Shown here: piece after piece, positions 1 to 5,766 of the stretch
Numbering within the stretch: the first letter of the stretch is position 1
Layout: each line of letters begins with the position of its first letter
Source: Candidatus Woesearchaeota archaeon
GTDB lineage: Archaea; Nanobdellota; Nanobdellia; Woesearchaeales; 21-14-0-10-32-9
NCBI GenBank assembly: GCA_007117145.1
Contig: SKHC01000014.1
Location: forward strand, 1 to 14,910
Direction: 5' to 3'
DNA length: 14,910 nucleotides
Notes under the pieces: model-generated
What the model was told of the DNA's origin: nothing
What the model saw: the letters and a program-made list of their open reading frames with translations, nothing else
Database searches by the model: none
Made by a program: the position numbers and the translations under genes

Positions 1-1
1 A

Positions 2-553
2 CAATACCCAGATCTTTTGCCAGAAGATATAAAAACCCCTCAGGACGCTTTGTTTAATTCAAAGATAGGTTTCCTTGCAAAAATTATAAATTTTAATTTA
101 AAGGGAAGTACAACAGAAGTTATGAAAAGCGTTAAAACACTAACTAGGATAAAAGAGCCATACGAGATACTAGATAAAACAACTTCTCAAGGCAAGTTTT
201 TGTATAAAAAGTTTGATAAAATAAACAAAGTCTATGAATTTCATAAGTCAAACATTAAAACTGATGATTCTAAATTCGTTGTTTACAAGTACCATGATGA
301 TGTAAGTATCACATCAGATCTAAGCAATGAATTATTATACACCTACCCTGATAAGATAATAATCGTTGGAAGAGAGCACGATGGTAAAGTCATGATGAGT
401 CTGAGAAGCGCAACAGATGTAATAGTTGATAATCTAAACGATACATTAACTTCTTTTGAAGGCTACGGTGGCGGTCATGAGCTAGCTTGTGGTGCTTGCG
501 TAAATCTATCTGATTTCGATGAATTCTTAAAGAATTTTAAGTCAAGATTTTAA
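2..553 (+). CDS. DHH-family phosphoesterase, C-terminal part (5' truncated by window edge)
   Basis: The reading frame is open to the first base of the window, so only the last 183 residues are present and the start lies upstream. Near the C-terminus is a Gly-rich GYGGGHELACGA stretch, the signature of the DHHA1 domain that follows the catalytic DHH domain in RecJ-like nucleases and nanoRNase/oligoribonuclease-type phosphoesterases. In that family this glycine-rich loop contacts the nucleic-acid or nucleotide substrate, while the metal-binding DHH motifs sit in the missing N-terminal half. A TTG near base 17 could be read as a start, but the in-frame codons before it and the absence of an N-terminal domain argue for a truncated view of a longer gene. 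An archaeal RecJ-like or DHH exonuclease is the likeliest identity; the exact subfamily cannot be told from this part. Confidence 0.8.
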   Translation, partial: QYPDLLPEDIKTPQDALFNSKIGFLAKIINFNLKGSTTEVMKSVKTLTRIKEPYEILDKTTSQGKFLYKKFDKINKVYEFHKSNIKTDDSKFVVYKYHDDVSITSDLSNELLYTYPDKIIIVGREHDGKVMMSLRSATDVIVDNLNDTLTSFEGYGGGHELACGACVNLSDFDEFLKNFKSRF

Positions 554-560
554 ATAAACA

Positions 561-567
561 TTTATAT
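561..567 (+). promoter_or_regulatory. TATA box for the NOG1-type GTPase gene
   Basis: TTTATAT lies about 33 bases before the ATG at 597 and a few bases after the stop of the DHH gene. The distance fits an archaeal promoter giving a leaderless or very short-leader transcript, and no Shine-Dalgarno sequence precedes the ATG. Confidence 0.55.
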
Positions 568-596
568 CTTAAACCAGATTACTTTTATAGTTAAAA

Positions 597-1466
597 ATGG
601 ATTTTCAAAAAATAATTGAGGTTAGAGAACCCGAGTTTTACTTAGATACAGCCATAAGAAAAAGTAAACTGAAAGGAGAACAAATAAGCGTTTTTTGTGA
701 TTACATTAAAAATACGTTTGACAAAATAGTGATTAGTTTTCCAAGTTTTGATAACCTAAGTGAATTTCATAAAGAGCTAGTCGCAAATTTTTTGGATTAC
801 GACTTGACAAAAAAGCATTTAGGAACATTAAAATGGGCTGGTCAGAGAATAAAAAGCTTAGAATCTCAGTACAAAAAAACTTTTAAGGAAGATAAAAGAG
901 AGTTTTTTGGTAGAGCTTCAAGTATAATGCGTCAGGTAAGGCCAAGCCTTGAGTATTTGGAGACAGCGAGAAAAAAACTTAGAGAGTTTCCAAACATAAA
1001 AGATTACTATACAGTCTGCGTCGTTGGCTTTCCAAATGTTGGTAAAACAACTTTGCTGACAAAGATTACAAGCTCTAAGCCAGAAATCAACAGTTACGCA
1101 TTCACAACCAAAGTTATCAACATAGGTTACATAAAGCAAGGTTTACAAACCATACAAGTATTAGATACCCCTGGAACTCTTAACAGATTAGATAAGATGA
1201 ATCAAATTGAAAAGCAAGCTTACCTTGCTTTAAAGTATACCGCCAACTTGATAGTTTACGTGTTTGATTTGACAGAGCCATACGATCTTGAGGAACAATT
1301 CAAATTATTTGAAAAATTGAGAGAATTAGATACTGAAATGATAGTTTATCTTTCTAAAAAGGATTTGCTTGGCAAAAAACTAGATGAATTTAAACTTGAT
1401 AATACTAAGATATTTCAATCTCCAAAGGAGTTAGTCGAGTACATATTAGTTAAGTCTAAGAATTAA
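597..1466 (+). CDS. nog1: NOG1-family GTPase (ribosome-assembly GTPase)
   Basis: This 289-residue protein has an N-terminal helical region (about 1-135) like the NOG1 N-domain, followed by a GTPase domain. The P-loop GFPNVGKT is at 144-151, the switch I FTTK at 169-172 and the G3 motif DTPG at 190-193. An IEKQAYLALKY segment at 204-214 matches the helix following switch II in the Obg/NOG1 class. The G4 position reads SKKD (253-256) instead of the usual NKxD, a conservative departure. NOG1 proteins act in large-subunit ribosome biogenesis in eukaryotes, and the archaeal members are thought to do the same. The adjacent convergent gene encodes large-subunit protein L10e, which suits that role. 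Its TAA overlaps the L10e stop codon by four bases. Confidence 0.88.
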   Translation: MDFQKIIEVREPEFYLDTAIRKSKLKGEQISVFCDYIKNTFDKIVISFPSFDNLSEFHKELVANFLDYDLTKKHLGTLKWAGQRIKSLESQYKKTFKEDKREFFGRASSIMRQVRPSLEYLETARKKLREFPNIKDYYTVCVVGFPNVGKTTLLTKITSSKPEINSYAFTTKVINIGYIKQGLQTIQVLDTPGTLNRLDKMNQIEKQAYLALKYTANLIVYVFDLTEPYDLEEQFKLFEKLRELDTEMIVYLSKKDLLGKKLDEFKLDNTKIFQSPKELVEYILVKSKN

Positions 1467-1981
1467 TTTTTTTCTACTAATACTCTCATTCCACATGGCA
1501 GTTTCTTTCTTGCTCTGTGAAGTGCTTCTTTTGCTACTTGCACTTTTTCTTTTGGAACGTGAACTTCAATTACTGGTTGACCTTTTTTTACTCTCGCAGC
1601 AATTCCGACAGCTTTTCCAAAACTATGACTCATTCCAGTACTCATCCTGTCTGCTCCAGCTCCTGCTGCTAAAGGATTGTTTCTTAGCACGTGGTGTGGG
1701 TAAATTCTGAATTTGAACAAGTAGTTTAGTGGTGCTTTTCTTTCTAAGTGTTTGTTCGTTGTTTTTCTTGCTGCTTCAAGACCGTTGTGTCTTAATTGTA
1801 TGTCGTGGTCTGATACAAGTGTTAATCTGAATTCGTATTCTTTCTTTTGGTTTCCCATAACATATTTTACAATTTTGTTTGTAGGGACTCCTCTAATAAA
1901 GTCTTTTTTTCTGTATTTTGACTTTCTTGTGTATGGTCTCTCTAGCCGTCTCCATGCTACAGCTCTCATTAGTTTTGCCAT
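1463..1981 (-). CDS. rpl10e: Large-subunit ribosomal protein L10e (uL16)
   Basis: The 172-residue protein matches archaeal/eukaryotic L10e over its whole length. The N-terminus MAKLMRAVAWRRLERPYTRK, the segment PYTRKSKYRKKDFI and the loop region AGADRMSTGMSHSFGKAVG are family hallmarks. L10e is the uL16 homologue; it sits near the peptidyl-transferase centre and tRNA-binding sites, and its basic internal loop approaches the tRNA. The ATG at 1981 has a TATA-like element about 25 bases upstream, consistent with leaderless translation. The gene converges on the NOG1-type GTPase gene, with the stop codons sharing the palindrome TTAA. Identification is firm. Confidence 0.97.
   Translation of the reverse strand: MAKLMRAVAWRRLERPYTRKSKYRKKDFIRGVPTNKIVKYVMGNQKKEYEFRLTLVSDHDIQLRHNGLEAARKTTNKHLERKAPLNYLFKFRIYPHHVLRNNPLAAGAGADRMSTGMSHSFGKAVGIAARVKKGQPVIEVHVPKEKVQVAKEALHRARKKLPCGMRVLVEKN
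1467..1473 (+). terminator. Oligo-T terminator after the NOG1-type gene
   Basis: Seven T residues follow directly after the TAA of the GTPase gene on the plus strand. Runs of T on the non-template strand are the usual intrinsic termination signal in archaea. The run lies inside the last codons of convergent rpl10e, where its complement encodes Lys and Asn. Confidence 0.5.
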
Positions 1982-2001
1982 ACTTTGAGAATTTCTATAA
2001 T

Positions 2002-2010
2002 GTTTAAAAA
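2002..2010 (-). promoter_or_regulatory. Core promoter of rpl10e
   Basis: On the minus strand TTTTTAAAC is centred about 25 bases before the ATG at 1981, with CCAAAAGG just upstream in the position of a TFB recognition element. A second TATA-like sequence, TTATATAC on the minus strand, sits inside an imperfect palindrome at 2049-2062 and could give an alternative start with a leader of about 50 bases. Confidence 0.5.
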
Positions 2011-2090
2011 CCTTTTGGTTGCTTACCTTCTAAATATTAAGCTTATGTGGTTGTATATAACCTTGAAAGCTAAATATAAGATTTGCATTT

Positions 2091-2447
2091 TTACCTTGTT
2101 CCCGCGTAGAATATGTTTTCAAGTTGGACTTGACTTGGTGCCACGTTGTTTCTGTCAATGGGTGTATCCAAAGGAGGATTATCTTTCCTCCTAAGGATCG
2201 CTTGCCTTGCGTTTGCAACAGTTTCTTTATCTTTGATTTTTTCGATAAAGTTTATTGCTTCGCAAAGCTTTTGTGTTAGTTGTGATACCTCTTTTTCCAG
2301 GGTATTTATGCGTTCTTTGTTGTTGTTTGTCAGCCTCACCAACATTTTTTGAGTTTCATCTTCACCGTGTTCTTGTAAGTGTCTGGTTACAGTTTGTCTT
2401 TCTGTTTGTAGTATTCCTTGTTCCTGTAGTCTTCTTACGTAATCCAT
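2091..2447 (-). CDS. Small coiled-coil protein with conserved-looking C-terminal tail, unknown function
   Basis: I do not recognise this 118-residue protein. The frame extends further upstream, but the ATG at 2447 (MDYVRRLQEQ) is preferred: a strong TATA box lies 28 bases before it, and the extra upstream codons would run through that promoter. Residues about 1-75 are charged and heptad-like (for example NTLEKEVSQLTQKLCEAI), predicting a coiled coil or helical hairpin. The last 30 residues change character: a basic RRKDNPP stretch is followed by DTPIDRNNVAPSQVQLENIF and YAGTR, which looks like a short peptide motif rather than a fold. No signal peptide or membrane helix is seen. It is a separate unit between rpl10e and alaX on the same strand. 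Confidence 0.75.
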   Translation of the reverse strand: MDYVRRLQEQGILQTERQTVTRHLQEHGEDETQKMLVRLTNNNKERINTLEKEVSQLTQKLCEAINFIEKIKDKETVANARQAILRRKDNPPLDTPIDRNNVAPSQVQLENIFYAGTR

Positions 2448-2470
2448 AAAAAAATGAAATGAAGATACAA

Positions 2471-2480
2471 ATATATAAAC
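2471..2480 (-). promoter_or_regulatory. TATA box for the 118-residue coiled-coil gene
   Basis: The minus strand reads GTTTATATAT, centred about 28 bases before the ATG at 2447. This placement is the main reason for choosing that start. Confidence 0.6.
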
Positions 2481-2519
2481 TTTTCTATTATAACCTATGC
2501 CAGTATACAATTATGTATA

Positions 2520-3224
2520 TTAAAGAAGTTTTACAACCATCCGCCTATTATTTTTTCCTTTATTTTCGCCTTTGACAAACTCAAGCGTTCCAATTTCACT
2601 CGTGTTTTTCACGTGGCACCCACCATCTGCTTGCATATCAACGTCTCCAATTTCTACAATCCTTATTCTTTCTATGTGTTTTGGTAGTTGTATTGCAAGT
2701 TTTACTACGCCTTCACGTTTCATCGCAGTTTCTCTGTCCAAATAATAAGTTTTGACCTTAACGTTTTTTGCTATCTCTTCATTAGCTTTCAATACGAACT
2801 CTTTCATCAACTCCTTATCCATATCTTCAATGCTAAAGTCAATTCGGAGTTTTTCAAATCCAATTTGGTTTCCAGTAATCAATGCTCCAAGCTCTTTAAA
2901 AAGCAAAGCGCTTATTATGTGGCTTGCTGTGTGGTACCTCATATACACATACCTTTTTTCAAAGTCAATAACTCCCTTCACAACATCGCCTTCAACTTAG
3001 CCTTGTTTATCTGTGAAATGCACAACTTTTCCATCTCTTCGCTCCACATTCAAAACACCAAATTCTTTTCCGTTAGCAACAAGTTTGCCAGTGTCTGCTG
3101 GTTGTCCTCCACCTCTTGGGTAAAAAGCAGTTTGGTCTAAAACAACCCCTTCTTCTACCACATCCACCACTTTAGCTGTGAATTCTTTTAAGTACATATC
3201 GTCTAAATACAATAACTTAGTCAT
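2520..3224 (-). pseudogene. alaX: alaX, alanyl-tRNA editing protein interrupted by one in-frame TAA
   Basis: Two open segments in one frame together make a complete AlaX-M-like protein of about 234 codons. The first 75 codons (from the ATG at 3224) hold the Gly-rich motif AFYPRGGGQPADTG; codon 76 is TAA (2997-2999); the rest carries the zinc-site motif YHTASH (H98, H102), the TGNQIG segment and QADGGCHVKNTSEIG (H204). AlaX hydrolyses Ser-tRNA(Ala) and Gly-tRNA(Ala) in trans. The family's CxxxH ligand position is Asp here, with Cys next to the His, a variation that may be tolerated. No base is lost or gained: a single substitution, for example TTA to TAA, would explain it. TAA is not known to be recoded in archaea, so this is a recent nonsense mutation or a sequence error. 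A GTG at 2981 could start a separate editing half. Confidence 0.85.
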
Positions 3225-3244
3225 GAAAAGCCTAAACAAAGATT

Positions 3245-3256
3245 ATTTATATAAAT
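3245..3256. promoter_or_regulatory. Palindromic TATA box shared by divergent alaX and nth
   Basis: ATTTATATAAAT is a perfect 12-base palindrome. Its centre lies about 24 bases before the nth ATG (3274) and about 26 bases before the alaX ATG (3224). No other TATA-like sequence is found in the 49 bases between the starts, so one TBP site probably serves both genes, each as a leaderless transcript. Confidence 0.65.
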
Positions 3257-3273
3257 ATTTCGTCCTCTACTTC

Positions 3274-3894
3274 ATGTCAAAATCAGATGAATTTGTTAAA
3301 TTGTTGTTAAAAGTAGAAAAAAGATTCGCCAATGCAAATAAAAGGTTAGCAGGTGAAGGTTGGAAGCATGATTGGCAGACACTATTTGCAACCATTCTCT
3401 CAGCGCAGTCAAGAGATGAGACAACAATACCCATAGCAGAGAAATTATTTTCTAAATATCCAACTCTTCAAAGCATAGCAATATCAAATCCCGCAGACAT
3501 AAAAAAAGTTGTAAACAGCATCAACTACAATAATACCAAGTCGAGAAACATCGTTTTAGCTGCTAATTACTTACTTGAAAATCATCAAGGAAAAGTACCA
3601 AGTACAATAGATGAACTAGTTTTAATACCTGGCGTTGGAAGAAAAACCGCAAACCTTGTTTTAGCAGAGTGTTTTGGTAAGCAAGCGATCTGTGTGGACA
3701 CCCACGTTCATAAAATAAGCAACATGTTTGGCTTTGTCAAAACAAAAAATCCCTTTGAGACAGAGTTAGCTCTTCAAACACTTGTTCCAAAGAAGTATTG
3801 GCACAGAATTAACAGAGCCTTCGTACTTTGGGGCAAGCAAACCCCAAGGTATGATAAAGACATTTTAGTTAGTATTTTAAACCAAGAGAAATAA
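3274..3894 (+). CDS. nth: Endonuclease III (Nth-type DNA glycosylase/AP lyase) lacking the iron-sulfur cluster cysteines
   Basis: The 206-residue protein belongs to the HhH-GPD superfamily. LSAQSRDE (42-49) is the N-terminal family motif. The helix-hairpin-helix LVLIPGVGRKTANLVL (115-130) contains the catalytic Lys124, and VDTHVHKI (141-148) contains the catalytic Asp142. Nth excises oxidised pyrimidines and cleaves the abasic site. The usual C-terminal [4Fe-4S] motif (C-x6-C-x2-C-x5-C) is absent: after WGKQTPRYDKD the protein ends without any cysteine, so it is a cluster-free variant. The ATG at 3274 is chosen because the shared TATA box lies 24 bases upstream; an in-frame start further upstream would cross the promoter. 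Its stop abuts the stop of convergent ogg. Confidence 0.93.
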   Translation: MSKSDEFVKLLLKVEKRFANANKRLAGEGWKHDWQTLFATILSAQSRDETTIPIAEKLFSKYPTLQSIAISNPADIKKVVNSINYNNTKSRNIVLAANYLLENHQGKVPSTIDELVLIPGVGRKTANLVLAECFGKQAICVDTHVHKISNMFGFVKTKNPFETELALQTLVPKKYWHRINRAFVLWGKQTPRYDKDILVSILNQEK

Positions 3895-4512
3895 TCATTT
3901 TATTATCTCCCCAGTTTTATAACTCCACATTGCAAGATCTAAAACGTCGAAGTCAAAGCCGTGTTTTTCTGCAAGCCTTTTCATCATGGCTTCTATTTCT
4001 TCGTATTCACTGACAGTCTTTGGTGCTACTACCTTTAAATTAAAAACCTCGTTTAACACAGCAATTACGTGTTTATCTATTATTGCAAAGCCCTTATAAC
4101 CTGTGTTTCTAAGAAAATGACTGCTCTCTTTCATTCCAAATCCTTTTAAGTTATCTTTAAAATACCTTCTAAGCTCAGTTTCCGACTCAAATTTTGATAA
4201 CAGCTTCGAAAAGTCTTCGTGGTTTTGTTTTATGTATTCTCTGTTGTGATGAAAGTATTCAATTCTTTTGTTGTAAAATCTAACTTTCTTGTAGACTTTA
4301 CTCCTAAGTACCTCTAGCTCTTCGTTAAGTGAATTCCTAATAAGATCACATGCAATAAGTCCCATCTTCGCACTGCTATTTGCCGCAAATAGGCAAAAAG
4401 CCATCTCTTCAAGCAATTCATCGTGGCTTCCTTTTCTTTTATCCTCAAAACCTTGTAATTTATTCTGTGCAGTTTCAAAGACAGATTCGTAGTGAAGTAA
4501 AAACTTGTCCAT
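3895..4512 (-). CDS. ogg: Archaeal 8-oxoguanine DNA glycosylase/AP lyase (Ogg2 type)
   Basis: The 205-residue protein matches the Ogg2 family (as in Methanocaldococcus jannaschii). The hairpin KGFGMKESSHFLRNTGY (123-139) contains the expected catalytic Lys128 and is followed by IIDKHV with Asp146. It ends in TGEIIK; a C-terminal lysine is a known feature of Ogg2 that contacts the oxidised base. It removes 8-oxoguanine from DNA and nicks the abasic site. There are no iron-sulfur cysteines, as usual for this family. The ATG at 4512 has a TATA box about 28 bases upstream. It is convergent with nth with no base between the stops, which places two base-excision repair glycosylases tail to tail. 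Confidence 0.93.
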   Translation of the reverse strand: MDKFLLHYESVFETAQNKLQGFEDKRKGSHDELLEEMAFCLFAANSSAKMGLIACDLIRNSLNEELEVLRSKVYKKVRFYNKRIEYFHHNREYIKQNHEDFSKLLSKFESETELRRYFKDNLKGFGMKESSHFLRNTGYKGFAIIDKHVIAVLNEVFNLKVVAPKTVSEYEEIEAMMKRLAEKHGFDFDVLDLAMWSYKTGEIIK

Positions 4513-4534
4513 GATTAAAAAGAAACCAGCACTT

Positions 4535-4547
4535 GTTTATATATATT
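4535..4547 (-). promoter_or_regulatory. TATA box of ogg, overlapping the 3' end of the gene before it
   Basis: The minus strand reads AATATATATAAAC, centred about 29 bases before the ogg ATG. Two of its bases fall inside the TAA (4546-4548) of the upstream 122-residue gene. Confidence 0.6.
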
Positions 4548-4914
4548 ATATCTTGATACTCATTCTGACAATGCTGTGTTTGATAAGTTCTCTAAATACA
4601 ATCACTTCATTAGCATTAAGACTTTTAGTCATCTCTTTTGTTTTTAAGAACATGTATCCTTCTTTTATTGTTATCCAAAGCTGCGTTTTTTCTCCTTTAA
4701 AATCGTGGATAAAACTACAACTATTCTTTTTTCCTTCGATAACACTTAAGATTTCTCCAAGTTCCATGTCGTTCATCTTAATCTTCTTCCAATCCCATTT
4801 CTCTTTTTCTTGTCCGAATTGGAAGTAGAATTCTCCTTCGTTGTTTAACTGCAGTTTTAAGCAGTTTTGTTTTCCAAAAAATGCTCTTTCCATCACTGAT
4901 TTGGTTTTTGTCAT
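4546..4914 (-). CDS. Small conserved-looking protein, unknown function (possible ssDNA-binding fold)
   Basis: I do not recognise this 122-residue protein with confidence. It has no signal peptide or membrane helix. The sequence alternates like a beta sheet: CLKLQLNNEGEFYFQFG (18-34), KWDWKKIKMNDMELGEILSV (39-58), then NSCSFIHDFKGEKTQLWITI (64-83), ending in a helix around 101-113. The order strand, WDWKKIK, short helix, strand with His-Asp-Phe loosely resembles small PC4/Whirly-like single-stranded DNA-binding domains, but that is only an impression of pattern. The ATG at 4914 is backed by a TATA box 30 bases upstream. It lies in the same direction as ogg, which has its own promoter at this gene's 3' end. 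Confidence 0.7.
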   Translation of the reverse strand: MTKTKSVMERAFFGKQNCLKLQLNNEGEFYFQFGQEKEKWDWKKIKMNDMELGEILSVIEGKKNSCSFIHDFKGEKTQLWITIKEGYMFLKTKEMTKSLNANEVIVFRELIKHSIVRMSIKI

Positions 4915-4937
4915 CTTAAATTAGTCAAGATGATTTT

Positions 4938-5714
4938 TTATTTATAAACACTTTGTCCGGGAGTGTCCAGTGCTATAAGAATTGCTCCAATCAAAACTAC
5001 ATTCATGCTAAAGTAAAGCCAAAGCAAACTTAAAATACTATAACTGGCAATTCCATACAACGTGTTAAATCCAAAAAATCCAAGGTAGCTATCAAGCAAT
5101 ATTTTTCCAAATATGAGTATGCTTCCAGTTACAACGCTACCTTTAAGCACCAGTTTAAAACTTCTTTTCTTACTTGGTAAGTACTTGTACATCAAAGTCA
5201 AAAATATTATCGTAATTAATGCTTGTATGACGTAGCTTAAACTAATTAGTATATCATCAGCAATTAAATTTGCAATAATTGTTGCAGACATAATAAGTAA
5301 AACCACCACCAAACTAGAAAATAAAAGTATACCCAGGCTGATAAGTCTTCTTTTAAAAAACTTTTTTACACCACGAGTTCTCTCTCCATCCATTATCTCA
5401 TTTAAACTATCTTGTAAGTAAGTAAGCGCAGCAGTACTTGTCACTATAAGTACAATTCCTCCAAAAATACCTGCTCCGAGGATACTTGGTTGAGTGCTAA
5501 GTACTTCTTTTAAAATAATTGCAAGTTCATAGTTAAAAAAATATGTTGCAACTTCAATGATTTGCTGTGTTCCAGTATCATATTTTGTAAACAACCCAAG
5601 AACACTCGCTATCACAACAAACATACTACTAATCCCGACAAATACGTAATAACTAAGTGCGGCGCTATGCCTATTCACATCATGCTTTAAGTACATATCA
5701 TATATTTCTTTCAC
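4938..5714 (-). CDS. YihY/BrkB (UPF0761) family integral membrane protein
   Basis: This 258-residue protein has six predicted membrane helices (about 22-43, 78-100, 125-149, 157-178, 190-210 and 223-249). Family features include HSAALSYYVFVGISS near the N-terminus, the YKYLPSKK segment (176-183) after the fourth helix, and LYGIASYSILSLLWLYFS before the last. The family is widespread in bacteria and found in some archaea; a transport role has been suggested, but no substrate is settled. The start is the GTG at 5714, because a TATA box lies 26 bases upstream. The ATG six codons later would leave a leader with no Shine-Dalgarno sequence. It shares its promoter region with the divergent cyclophilin gene. 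Confidence 0.9.
   Translation of the reverse strand: MKEIYDMYLKHDVNRHSAALSYYVFVGISSMFVVIASVLGLFTKYDTGTQQIIEVATYFFNYELAIILKEVLSTQPSILGAGIFGGIVLIVTSTAALTYLQDSLNEIMDGERTRGVKKFFKRRLISLGILLFSSLVVVLLIMSATIIANLIADDILISLSYVIQALITIIFLTLMYKYLPSKKRSFKLVLKGSVVTGSILIFGKILLDSYLGFFGFNTLYGIASYSILSLLWLYFSMNVVLIGAILIALDTPGQSVYK
4941..4948 (-). promoter_or_regulatory. TATA box for the 122-residue gene, just inside the 3' end of yihY
   Basis: TTTATAAA, an 8-base palindrome, is centred about 30 bases before the ATG at 4914 and lies within the last codons of the YihY-family gene. A strong core promoter therefore overlaps coding sequence. Confidence 0.55.
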
Positions 5715-5735
5715 AATAATATAGATATAGCAATG

Positions 5736-5744
5736 TATATAAAT
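5736..5744. promoter_or_regulatory. TATA box shared by divergent yihY-type and cyclophilin genes
   Basis: TATATAAAT (ATTTATATA on the other strand) is centred at about 5740, 26-27 bases from each of the two start codons (5714 minus, 5767 plus). No other good TATA element is seen in the 52-base gap, so one element probably drives both genes. Confidence 0.6.
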
Positions 5745-5766
5745 AAATTTTCAATCCTAACCAATA

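Noticed and set aside
1495..1988. Open frames on the plus strand opposite rpl10e
   Set aside because: They are shadows of a firmly identified ribosomal protein gene, with low-complexity Leu/Phe-rich products and no promoter of their own.
2997..2999. Recoding of the alaX stop (pyrrolysine or selenocysteine)
   Set aside because: The codon is TAA. Archaeal pyrrolysine uses TAG and selenocysteine uses TGA, and no stem-loop typical of a recoding element was seen nearby.
2688..3140. Long open frame on the plus strand through the broken alaX gene
   Set aside because: It is antisense to clear AlaX sequence, and its product is Phe/Ser-rich without a recognisable motif. The AlaX motifs on the minus strand span both sides of the TAA, so this frame is not an alternative gene.
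4505..4828. Plus-strand open frame opposite the 122-residue gene
   Set aside because: It looks like a hydrophobic protein only because it is the complement of Lys/Glu-rich codons; there is no promoter at a suitable distance.
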